From Patescibacteria group bacterium UBA5194 (GTDB taxonomy: Bacteria; Patescibacteriota; Gracilibacteria; BD1-5; UBA6164), in assembly GCA_002412935.1 (NCBI GenBank), contig DHWA01000049.1, positions 1 to 17,837 of the forward strand: DNA of 17,837 bases. The letters are read 5' to 3'. The position numbers were made by a program, and so were the translations under genes. Below are positions 9,911 to 17,376 of the stretch, in pieces. The first letter of the stretch is position 1, and each line of letters opens with the position of its first letter. The notes beneath the pieces were generated by a model. That model ran no database searches and was not told where the DNA came from. It saw nothing but the letters and a program-made list of their open reading frames with translations.

Positions 9911-9931
9911 AATTGTTAATTATTAATTGTT
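9911..9931 (+). repeat. 21-bp AT-rich motif upstream of rpmF
   Basis: AATTGTTAATTATTAATTGT plus T, ending 12 bases before the rpmF ATG. The same 21 bases occur in the same orientation relative to the gene upstream of the 3D-domain gene (minus strand 2703-2723). Flanking bases add more ATTATT and TAATTGT units, so here it is part of a slightly longer degenerate tandem run. Confidence 0.6.
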
Positions 9932-9943
9932 AATTGTAAAAAT

Positions 9944-10156
9944 ATGACATTTGCTCCTACAAAAAAGACATCTAAATCTAGATCTAGAGTTAGAACTACT
10001 GCTTGGATACAAAGAACTGCTTTAAAACTAAAAAATACTACAGCTTTAAATAAAGAATGAAATTGATTAGCTCATTTTATAGCTATTGATGGAACTTATA
10101 AATGAAGACAAGTTTTAAAAATTAAAACTAAATCTAAAAAAGTAACTAGAATATAA
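9944..10156 (+). CDS. rpmF: 50S ribosomal protein L32
   Basis: A 70-residue protein of the large ribosomal subunit. The N-terminus MTFAPTKKTSKSRSRVR matches the L32 signature (V/A-P-K-K-K-T-S-K-S-R-R-x-x-R), followed by a helical segment with a Trp. The C-terminal half (AHFIAIDGTYKGRQVLKIKT) matches the family HxxxxxGxYKGRxV region. The zinc-ribbon cysteines found in some L32 proteins are absent, as in cysteine-free L32 variants. In-frame TGA gives the Gly of YKGR, an independent check on the code. Length is slightly above the usual 55-65 residues. It starts a plus-strand block with nusB and rnc downstream, but a terminator separates it from nusB. Confidence 0.88.
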
Positions 10157-10176
10157 TAAAAGAGTTTAAAGTTTAT

Positions 10177-10226
10177 AAAGTAGAAAGTTTTATAAAGATT
10201 TATAATTCTTTCTGCTTTCTTTTTTT
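10177..10226 (+). terminator. Intrinsic terminator after rpmF
   Basis: AAAGTAGAAAG (10177-10187) pairs with CTTTCTGCTTT (10208-10218), an 11-bp stem with one G-U pair. The loop itself contains a TTATAAA/TTTATAA inner stem. A C and seven T residues follow directly. It lies 20 bases after the rpmF stop and 38 bases before nusB. Confidence 0.75.
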
Positions 10227-10264
10227 ATTAAAAAATAATCAAATTTTATACTTTTACTTTTTTT

Positions 10265-10744
10265 ATGGCTCATATTTCAAGAACATTAACTAGAAGATTA
10301 TTATACCAAAAATTATTTATATTTGGTTTTACTTATATAAATGATGAAGATTTTTTTCAAAATTTTTATTTTGATAATTGAGATTTAGAAGTTGATAAAG
10401 TATATTTTGAAGAAATGCAAAAAATTATTTTGGATAAAGAATGAATTTTTATTATATTTATAGAAAGATATGCTCCAAAATTCAACATTGAAAAAATGAG
10501 CTTATTATATGTTTTACCTATTTATATAGCTTTGGCTGAGATGTTTTTTTTACATGAAGAAATTCCAGCAAAAGTTTCTATTAATGAAGCTATTGAATTA
10601 GCAAAAATATTTTCTGATGATCCAGTTAAAAAAATTGTAAATGGTGTATTGAACAATGTTTTTAATGATTATGAGAAATTAAGTAATGAAATAAACTCTA
10701 TTGAAATTAAGAATGATTTCACATTTTTTAAATTTAAAGTTTAA
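10265..10744 (+). CDS. nusB: Transcription antitermination protein NusB
   Basis: A 159-residue all-helical RNA-binding factor. With NusE/S10 it binds boxA RNA and helps RNA polymerase read through rRNA operons. The N-terminus (TLTRRLLYQKLFIFGF) matches the NusB R-x-x-A-x-x-x-L-Y start. The C-terminal signature is clear: PAKVSINEAIELAKIFSDDP, then VNGVLNNVF, equivalent to the family P-x-K-x-x-I-N-E-A-V-E-L-A-K ... F-V-N-G-V-L-D. The middle (LYVLPIYIALAEMFFLHE) fits helix 4/5. Translation from ATG 10265 gives the full family length. An internal ATG at 10496 would remove half of the fold. Glycine codons at 10380 and 10442 are TGA. It precedes rnc by 18 bases, so the two are probably co-transcribed and both serve rRNA production. 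Confidence 0.85.
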
Positions 10745-10762
10745 TCAATAATTATTGTTGTT

Positions 10763-11506
10763 ATGGTTGTAACAAGAAATATAATAAATAATATAGAAGT
10801 TGTTGAAAAAGTTTCTACACTTTTATCTAGATTGGGTATAAAATTTAATAATATAGATAATTATATAAAATCATTTATTCACAGATCTATTGTAAATGAG
10901 AGACCGGATTTTGCACCAGAACATAATGAGAGATTAGAATTTTTGTGAGATGCTGTTTTAGAATTGGTTATAACTGATAGTTTATATAACAATTTTCAAG
11001 ATAAAAATGAATGAGATCTAACAGATATTAGAAGTGCACTCGTTAGATGAAGAAATCTTGCTATAGTATCAAAAGAATTAGATTTTAGTAATTATTTATT
11101 TTTATGAAAATGAGAGGATTTATGATGAGGTAGAGAAAGTGATTATTTACTTGCTAATACTTTAGAAGCATTTATCTGAGCTATATACCTAGATTTATGA
11201 TTAGAAAGTGCTAGTATTTTTATAAAAAGATATATATATATAACTTTAGATGATATTCTCGAAAATAAATATTTTAAGGATTTCAAATCACTTATTCAAG
11301 AATATTCCCAAGCAGAACTCGATATAACACCAACTTATGATGTGCTTAATGAAGAATGACCAGATCATGATAAAAACTTCAAAATATGAGTTTATCTATG
11401 AGAAAAATGTATATGATTTTGATTTGGTTCTAGTAAGAAAAAAGCTCAAGAAGAAGCAGCTAAAAATGCTTATGAAAATAAAGACAAATGGAAGAATAAA
11501 GAATAA
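10763..11506 (+). CDS. rnc: Ribonuclease III
   Basis: A 247-residue double-strand-specific endoribonuclease that processes rRNA precursors and structured mRNAs. The catalytic RNase III domain occupies about residues 1-150. The signature HNERLEFLGDAVLELV sits at 54-69 and supplies the metal-binding Glu and Asp residues; its Gly is TGA. A second helix, LLANTLEAFIGAIYLDLG (129-146), carries the other catalytic Glu (E135). Asn132 stands where E. coli has Asp114, a common variant in the family. A double-stranded RNA-binding domain follows at about 170-240: SLIQEYSQAELDITPTY, then GFGSSKKKAQEEAAKNAY. Length and domain order are normal. It lies directly downstream of nusB, and a palindromic repeat element follows its stop. 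Confidence 0.93.
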
Positions 11507-11547
11507 AAAATGTAGAATATTATAAGAAAAATTAATATATATAATTC

Positions 11548-11673
11548 TGTCATTCCCTTGAAGAAGGGAATCTTCCTTATATTATTTCCTAAGTTACTAT
11601 ATATTTGTATTTTTAATTATATTATTTAGGGCTTTTTTATATAATGTAGATTCCCGACTTCTCGGGAATGACA
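11548..11673. repeat. Palindromic MITE-like element 1 (TGTCATTCCC ends)
   Basis: A 126-bp element with terminal inverted repeats TGTCATTCCC (11548-11557) and GGGAATGACA (11664-11673). Each end folds into its own hairpin: ATTCCCTT-GAAG-AAGGGAAT at 11552-11571 and ATTCCCGA-CTTC-TCGGGAAT at 11650-11669. The inner flanks also mirror each other (GGGAATCTTCCTTATAT against its approximate complement). No transposase is encoded. It fills the gap between rnc and the YggT-family gene and may act as a terminator for rnc. Confidence 0.75.
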
Positions 11674-11700
11674 ATTATCTTTAATTTTAATTACAAAACC

Positions 11701-11994
11701 ATGTTAAACACAATTTTAATAGCAATTTTAATATTTTTTGAATTAATTTTTTATGTTATATTTATTGATGTAATACTTTCTTGGTTAGTATTATTTTGAG
11801 TTAATTTTAGGCCAAAATTTATAGCAGATATAATTGATCCTATGTATAAATTCATAAAATCAATTATCCCAACTACTTTTTGACCTATTGATTTAACTCC
11901 AATTATAGTTATATTGATTATTTACTTTTTGAGATGATTAGTATTCTTTTTAAGTCCTTGACTTCAAAATGTTATTTCTAGTTATATGAGTTAG
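11701..11994 (+). CDS. YggT-family membrane protein
   Basis: A 97-residue membrane protein with two hydrophobic helices: about residues 3-33 (LIAILIFFELIFYVIFIDVILSW) and 66-86 (LTPIIVILIIYFLRGLVFFL). Between them lies the conserved YggT loop: an ILSW motif, then IIDPMYKFIKSIIPTTFG and PIDLTPII, matching the family pattern SW..P...P-hydrophobic...IP-x-x-x-x-x-D-x-S/T-P. Family members often sit near cell-division genes and some are linked to chloroplast or bacterial division and osmotic tolerance, but the molecular role is not settled. Here ftsW lies nearby, beyond one small opposite-strand gene. Glycines use TGA. The stop is only five bases from the stop of the convergent gene at 12000. Confidence 0.8.
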
Positions 11995-11999
11995 TAATA

Positions 12000-12332
12000 T
12001 TAATTTATACTTTCTATACTATAAAAATAATCTTGTAAAGTTAATCATTTTTTTAGAATAACTAAATTTGGATCTATATTTAACATATCTAATCTTCATA
12101 ATAGAGTATTTTTAAATATTTGAAGTTCTTCTATTCAAATATTTTTATTAGAAAATAATTCATTTATATCATCACCAATTCATTTATCTAATTCATTTAA
12201 TTCTTTAATTGAATAATTTGGTTTTGTTAATATATCATTAATTTTTCATTCTCATATTGGTCTTTCTAAACTTATTCCTATTTCTTCTAATCAAAGTATT
12301 TCTTCGCTTGGTGTTGTAGTTGTATTTTGCAT
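12000..12332 (-). CDS. Small hypothetical protein
   Basis: A 110-residue protein of unrecognised family. It begins MQNTTTTPSEEILGLEEIGI, is acidic, has no membrane segment or signal peptide, and appears helical (INELFSNKNIGIEELQIFKN region). Seven of its glycine codons are TGA, distributed like those in neighbouring genes, which supports true coding. ATG at 12332 is the only ATG giving the full frame. It is convergent with the YggT-family gene (stops five bases apart) and divergent from ftsW. No function is proposed. Confidence 0.6.
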
Positions 12333-12495
12333 ATTTATTTTATTAAAAATTATATGTATATATTATATACTTATTTTTATAAAAAATCAATAAATTTACA
12401 AAAAATACTAGTTTCTCTTGAAAATATCAAAAATATTACTAAGATATAAGTAATTAGTGAAGTATTTTATCTTATTTCTAAAATTTGATTATCCT
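12333..12495. other. Divergent spacer between the small hypothetical gene and ftsW
   Basis: A 163-base AT-rich gap that must hold the promoter of the ftsW operon and that of the opposite small gene. A TTGAAA occurs about 75 bases before ftsW, and a small hairpin ATTACT/AGTAAT lies at 12435-12454. No convincing -10 at standard spacing is visible, and no RNA gene. Confidence 0.35.
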
Positions 12496-13752
12496 ATGAA
12501 CAAACAAGTTGATTATAAATTATTTTTTGTGGTTGTATTACTTATAATTTTTTGAATGATAATGATAAGTTCAGTATCTGTTTATTCATCATTTAAAGTA
12601 ACAAGTACTATGGTAAAAAACTGATTAATTACTGAATCATATAATTATTTTTATGTTATAAGAAATATTGCTCATGTGGTTATTTCTATGATTATTTTAT
12701 GAATTTTTGTAAAAATACCATATACATTTTTTGAAAAACATGCTAGATATATATTTTTTTGAACTCTGTCATTACTTATAGTTGTATTACTTATGTGAAT
12801 AACTTTAAAATGAGCTAGGTGATGGATATCAATCCCATGAATTCCTTTTACTATACAACCTACAGAATTTTTAAAATTTGGTTTTATTATATATCTTTCA
12901 TACTTTTTTAAAAAGTATAAAAATGTGTTACATACTTTTGATAGTTGATTTCTCCCATTTTTATTTGTACTTTCAGCAGTAGTTTTTTTGGTAGCTTTAC
13001 AACCTGATTTTGGTACGATAATGCTTTTGGCTCCAGTTGCTACACTTATGTTTTTTGTTGCCTGAGCAAATGTGAAATATATATTAGCTTTAGCAGTTTC
13101 AGGATTATTGTTAATTACTGTAGTTTATTCTATATGAAATTATGATAAAGAAACATGAAAAAATCTGAATAGTTTAGGTTATATAACTCAGAGAATTGAT
13201 AATTTTTTGAGTGATGAAAAGACTGCAATTGAAAATAAAAGTATAAATTATCAAACAGAACAAGCTGTTATTGCTATTTGAAGTTGATGATTTTGATGAC
13301 TTGGATTTTGAAAATCAATTCAAAAATTTGGTTATCTTCCAGAAGTTCAGTGAGATTTTATATTTTCTGTAATTATAGAAGAACTTTGATTTTTCTGAGG
13401 ATTTATTATTATTTGTATGTATCTTTTTATATGATACAGGTGAATTTATATTGCTCTTAGGACAACTGATTTATTTGCAAAATACCTTGTTGTAGGTATT
13501 ATTTCACGGTTTTTAATACAAGCATTTATTAATATTGGAGTTAATCTAAACATAGTTCCTCTAACTTGAATAACTCTCCCTTTTATAAGTTATTGATGAT
13601 CAAGTTTATTGACATCAATAATGTGACTTGCATTAGTATTAAATATTTCGAGATATATAGAAACAAAAGAAATATCAAATAAAAATAGGTTTTGAAGATG
13701 ATCAAAATTGATGAATTTTTTTGAAGTAACTAAAAGAAAAATTAAAAGTTAA
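12496..13752 (+). CDS. ftsW: Septum-type SEDS peptidoglycan polymerase FtsW
   Basis: A 418-residue integral membrane glycosyltransferase of the SEDS family that polymerises lipid II at the division site with a partner class B PBP. Motifs in order: GARGWISIPGIPFTIQPTEFLK at about 112-133 (family G-A-x-R-W-I...QPSE-x-x-K, here running past 20 residues and so only outlined), QPDFGT at about 171, a loop with GGFGGLGFG and LPEVQGDFIFSVIIEELGF (family E-x-H/Q-x-D-F-I-F...E-E-x-G), then NIGVNLNIVPLTG and LPFISYGGSSLL near the end. About ten hydrophobic helices fit the fold. TGA codons supply both glycines of YGGSS. Residue 338 is CGG at a position that is often Trp in FtsW (see findings). RodA is the main alternative; the wording of the terminal motif favours FtsW. 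It is the first gene of an operon with the short mutS and holA. Confidence 0.9.
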
Positions 13753-13761
13753 ACTTAAATT

Positions 13762-14970
13762 ATGGAAGAATCAGAAAATTTTACTCCAGCGATGAGACAA
13801 TATAAAGAAATAAAAGATAAGTACAAAGATGCTATACTTTTTTTCAGGATGTGAGATTTTTATGAGATGTTTTGAGAAGATGCTATGATTGCCCATAATG
13901 TACTTTGAATAGCCGTAACAAGTAGAAATAAAAATGCAAAAAATCCAGATATGTTGGCTTGATTTCCATATCATGCAAAAGAAAAATACCTTCCAAAACT
14001 TGTAGAAGCTGGTTATAAAGTAGCTATAGCAGAACAAGTTTCTGATCCAAAACTAAAATGAATTGTTAAAAGGGAAGTTTCAAGAGTTATAACTCCAGCA
14101 ACTTTATATTTAGAATGAGAGGAATACGGAAAAGAAAATATATCAAATTTTATGATTTCTATAGTTTATGATGATGCTAGGTATGGTTTAAGTATACTAG
14201 ATTTATCTACAAATAAATGGTTAACTTCTGAATTTGATAGTTTTGAAAAATTATCTCTACAAATTTATAAAATAGCACCCAAAGAAGTTATTTTAGAAAA
14301 AAAACTGTTTGGGGATGATTCAATCAAGGATTTATTAAGCAAAAAATATAGTTTAAATGTTTATTATTTTGAGTGAGAATGAGATAATAAACAAAAACTT
14401 TTAAATCATTTTTGAGTAAAAAACCTAGTTTGATTTTGACTAGAGTGAAAAAATATGGCTATAAAATCAAGTTCTTTACTTTTACAATACTTTGAATTAA
14501 ACCAAAAATCAAGTTTAGATTTTCTTCAATCTATATCTTATGAAACATTTTCAGAATATCTAGATTTAGATGAATCAACTATAAGAAATCTGGATTTAAT
14601 CTACAATTTTGCTACAAAATCTCATAAAATATGAACTTTATTTTGAATTCTTGATGAGACAAAAACTGCCATGTGAACTAGATTTTTAAGAGAATCTATT
14701 TTGAAACCTTTACAGAAAAAAGAAGAAATAGAAACTAGACTTGATATGATAGATGAATTTTTAAAAAATCCAGTTTTGCTTGATAAAGTACAAAATCACT
14801 TAAAATATGTTTCAGACTTGGATTCTATACTAAATAGACTTGCTCTAAATAGAAGCTGACCAAAAGATTTGTTAAACCTTAAAAAATCATTACAAGAGAT
14901 AATTGAAGTCTTTGATTTGATTGAAAAAGAAGGAAGTGAGAAGTTGAAGAAATTAATTAATATAAACTAA
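13762..14970 (+). CDS. mutS: N-terminal half of DNA mismatch repair protein MutS (no ATPase)
   Basis: A 402-residue protein matching only the first half of MutS, which is usually about 800-870 residues. Domain I, mismatch recognition (about 1-115), is intact, with FFRMGDFYEMFGEDA and the Phe-x-Glu wedge at F33-Y34-E35, then MLAGFPYH and KLVEAGYKVAIAEQ. Domain II (about 125-240) and the start of core domain III follow: LLQYFELNQ, RNLDLIYN, GTLFGILDETKTAMGTRFLR, DLDSILNRLALNRSGPKDL. The protein stops at TAA 14970, close to E. coli residue 405. The clamp and the whole Walker-type ATPase/dimerisation domain are missing. Downstream sequence is holA, with no remnant of the ATPase. The gene is 9 bases after ftsW and 2 bases before holA, with no frameshift in the remaining part. 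Either a degraded gene, or a stand-alone mismatch-binding module. Confidence 0.88.
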
Positions 14971-14972
14971 CT

Positions 14973-15899
14973 ATGCTCTACCTATTCACCTGAAATAACG
15001 AATATCTTGTAAAAGAAGAACTTAAAAAATGGAAAAACCATTTTTTGGGCAAGTTTTGAGAGTTTAATTTGACTCATATTCAAAATATAGAAGAACTGGA
15101 TAAAAATGCATTAAGTGAAAATTTACTTGCATCTAGTTTTTTGAGTGAGAAAAAAATGGTAATAATTGATAACATAGAAAAAGTCGAAAAAGATGATAGT
15201 AAAAAAGAGTTTTTAATGTCAATTTTAGATAAGATTCCTGAGAATAATATTATTGTTTTCTCTTCAAATAGTTTACAGGAAAGATCATTATTATACAAAA
15301 AAATCAAAGAATTGGGAGAAATTAAAAGATTTGATATAAAAAATACTTATGAAACAAGATTATTTATAGAAAAAAAATATAAATCTAAAATTGATTCAAA
15401 TGCGATTGATAAGATAATTGCATACAAATCAAATAATTTATCAAAAATAGTAAATGAGCTTGATAAACTTTTTATTACCAAGGATTTTGTATTAAGTAAA
15501 GATATTATTGATTATATTGTTCCTGAATTTGAAGAAACTATATTTATTTTTGTTGATAAAGTTTTAAATAAAGATAAAAAAGCTGTATTTAATGATTTAG
15601 ATATAATTCTAGAAAATATTGATATCTATGCTTTTTATAACTCATTTTTATGAAATATAAGGAATTTTGTTTATATAATGTTTTTCAAAAAATTATGATA
15701 CAAAAATAGTCACATAAAAGATGAATTATCTCTATGAAACAGAGCTTTTCTAGTTGATAAGACATACAAAATCAACTTTCAAGAATTATCAACTCTGTAC
15801 GAAAAACTAATAGATTTTGATAAAAATATGAAGTTTTGAAAGCTAATCTGAAGCACAAAAGATGATCTAAAATTTGAGTTGCAGAAGGTGTTGTTTTAA
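14973..15899 (+). CDS. holA: DNA polymerase III delta subunit
   Basis: A 308-residue clamp-loader wrench subunit that opens the beta sliding clamp inside the DnaX complex. The N-terminus MLYLFTGNNEYLVKEELKKW matches the family start (Y-x-x-x-G-x-[DNE]-x-x-L-x-x-x-x-L). This is followed by the usual AAA-like segments without functional Walker residues: NLLASSFLSEKKMVIIDN (strand and helix before the Walker-B position), IPENNIIVFSS, KKIKELGEIKRFD. A helical region with SNNLSKIVNELDKL fits the family x-x-N-x-x-x-L-x-x-E-L-x-K-L motif. The C-terminal collar domain is divergent. The chosen ATG is 2 bases after the mutS stop, so the two are translationally coupled. A later in-frame start would lose the family N-terminus. 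Glycines use TGA. Length is normal (about 300-345). Confidence 0.85.
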
Positions 15900-15909
15900 T
15901 TTGAGTGGG

Positions 15910-16016
15910 TGTCATTATCGGGCTTGACCCGATAATCTTCCTTATATCAAAAAAACAATGATTAGTAGAAAAGTAGATGCAATATAATGAAGATTCCCGA
16001 TTTCTCGGGAATGACA
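15910..16016. repeat. Palindromic MITE-like element 2
   Basis: A 107-bp element between the convergent holA and dus genes. It starts TGTCATTATCGGG and ends CGGGAATGACA. Hairpin units: ATTATCGGG-CTTGA-CCCGATAAT at 15914-15936 and ATTCCCGA-TTTC-TCGGGAAT at 15993-16012. The inner flanks (ATCTTCCTTATAT and its approximate complement ATATAATGAAGAT) match those of element 1. Seven bases separate it from the dus stop and eleven from the holA stop, so it probably doubles as a bidirectional terminator. Confidence 0.75.
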
Positions 16017-16022
16017 AATAAT

Positions 16023-17009
16023 TTAAATAACTATTATTTCACTTGTTATAACTCATAAAAACTCTCTAAAATCATTTTTTATAATATTTATAACATCTTC
16101 TACCTCTTTAAGACTTTCAACTGTTACAAGTCTTTTTCTATAGTTTTTAACTCAAGGAAAATTTTTTAGATAACAAACTAGATGTTTTCTTATTTCAAGT
16201 GATCATTTTCTTTCTCATTTTGTTTCAACAAGTTTTGTAGCATGAAAAAACATTATTTCAAGAATCTCTCATAAAGTCGGGTAGTATGGGGAATTCTCCA
16301 TAAAACACCAAGGATTTCAAAAACTAGCTCTTCAAATCATAAATCAATCTAAATTTCTAACTTTTCTCATTCCATCTTCATAATTTTGTATATCTCAGTT
16401 ACAGATTAAGGGGATATTTATATGTTTTTTTAGTTCATAAATTGGATCTAGATTAGCAAATCAACTATATGCTTGTTTTGTAGTTCTACCGTGAACTGTT
16501 AATAAACTAGCTCAAGCATTTTCAAGTCATTTTGCAAATCTGATTAGATTATCATCTCATTCAAATCCAAGTCTTGTTTTTACACTTATAGGTAATTTTG
16601 TTGCTTTGTTTAGTTCATCTACTATTCTATAAGCTACTTCTTCATTTATTATAAGCCCAGATCAATGTCAGCTTTTCACTACTTTTTTTGCTGGACATCA
16701 CATATTTACATCTATTCAAGCTATATTGTATCTTTCAATTATCTTTGCTGCTTTTGCAAAGTTTTCAGGATCTTTTCAAAAAATCTGCACAATTAAAGGT
16801 TCTTCAATCTCATTATGAGGCAGAACTTGATCAGCTAACAGTTTTGAATGAACAAGTCAATCAGCACTATAAAATTCTGTCACACACATTATGTGTGGAG
16901 CCACTTTTTTCATAGTCTGTCTATATGCACTATCTCAATATCAATCCATAGGAGCTAAAAAACATAGTTTTCATTTTTCTTCAATTTGTTTTTGCCAGAA
17001 GTCTTTCAT
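16023..17009 (-). CDS. dus: tRNA-dihydrouridine synthase
   Basis: A 328-residue flavoenzyme that reduces uridine to dihydrouridine in the tRNA D-loop using FMN and NADPH. It is a TIM-barrel protein. Motifs in order: LAPMDGYGDSAYR (residues 18-30, FMN phosphate side, family APM-x-x-x-T-D-x-x-F/Y-R), CVTEFYSADGL, PLIVQIFGKDPENFA (71-84), then NMGCPAKKV with catalytic Cys105 and its Gly from TGA. Further on, LPISVKTRLGFEGDD, LLTVHGRTTKQAYSG, IPLICNGDIQN and GFMIGRASFGNPW match the family H-G-R-T-x-x-Q-x-Y-x-G and I-x-N-G-D-I ... G-x-M-I-G-R-x-x-x-x-N-P-W signatures. The C-terminal helical tRNA-binding domain follows (EIRKHLVCYLKNFPG, YRKRLVTVES). The start ATG at 17009 gives the full barrel. Which uridine it modifies cannot be told. 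Confidence 0.93.
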
Positions 17010-17039
17010 GAATATAGAGTTTAATAGGTTAATTTTATT

Positions 17040-17347
17040 TGTCATTCCCTAGAAGTAGGGAATCTTCCTTGTATTGTTATAAATTGTTTCTAAATGCTAA
17101 TAATTGTCTTTAAAGTAATCAAGATAATATCTAAAAAATAAAAAATGTAAAATAATCTTTAACTTTACAAATAAAAAATTTGGATAGAATATAAAACAAG
17201 TTTGTCATTCCGGACTTGATCCGGAATCTACAATATATAATTGCTCTATTACACAAATAAAAAAATATAAATAGAAAGTTTTTGTTATAAAATTTACTAT
17301 TGATAAGCACAAATACAAGGAAGATTCCCTCCTACGAGGGAATGACA
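17040..17347. repeat. Palindromic MITE-like element 3, with an internal third hairpin; fills the dus-miaB spacer
   Basis: The 367-base spacer between the divergent starts of dus and miaB (17010-17376) has no gene. Most of it is bounded by TGTCATTCCC (17040) and GGGAATGACA (to 17347). Outer hairpins: ATTCCCTA-GAAG-TAGGGAAT at 17044-17063 and ATTCCCTC-CTAC-GAGGGAAT at 17324-17343, with matching inner flanks (CTTCCTTGTATT and AATACAAGGAAG). A third unit, ATTCCGGA-CTTGA-TCCGGAAT at 17207-17227, begins with the same TTTGTCATTCC lead, so this may be a composite of two insertions. The promoters of both genes must lie inside it or in the 30 bases on each flank. Confidence 0.7.
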
Positions 17348-17376
17348 ATATTCTAATACTCTAAACTCTTCTCCCC

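Noticed and set aside
9741..9943. Possible small RNA or tRNA in the divergent spacer before rpmF
   Set aside because: No cloverleaf or stable GC stem is visible; only AT-rich repeats and promoter-like hexamers.
10496..10744. Shorter start for nusB at 10496
   Set aside because: It appears only because a TGA glycine at 10442 breaks the frame under the standard code. The upstream part carries the NusB N-terminal pattern.
11337..11525. Separate basic small protein at the 3' end of rnc
   Set aside because: It is another frame over the double-stranded RNA-binding domain of RNase III.
13771..14037. Minus-strand open frame over the start of mutS
   Set aside because: Overlaps the well-conserved MutS mismatch-recognition domain on the plus strand.
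14952..15069. Frameshifted continuation of mutS beyond its stop
   Set aside because: All frames after 14970 were read for clamp or Walker motifs; the sequence is the holA N-terminus instead, so the missing half is deleted or elsewhere, not out of frame.
11548..17347. CRISPR array suggested by repeated palindromes
   Set aside because: Units are irregularly spaced, occur in both orientations and vary in the stem, and no cas gene is present.
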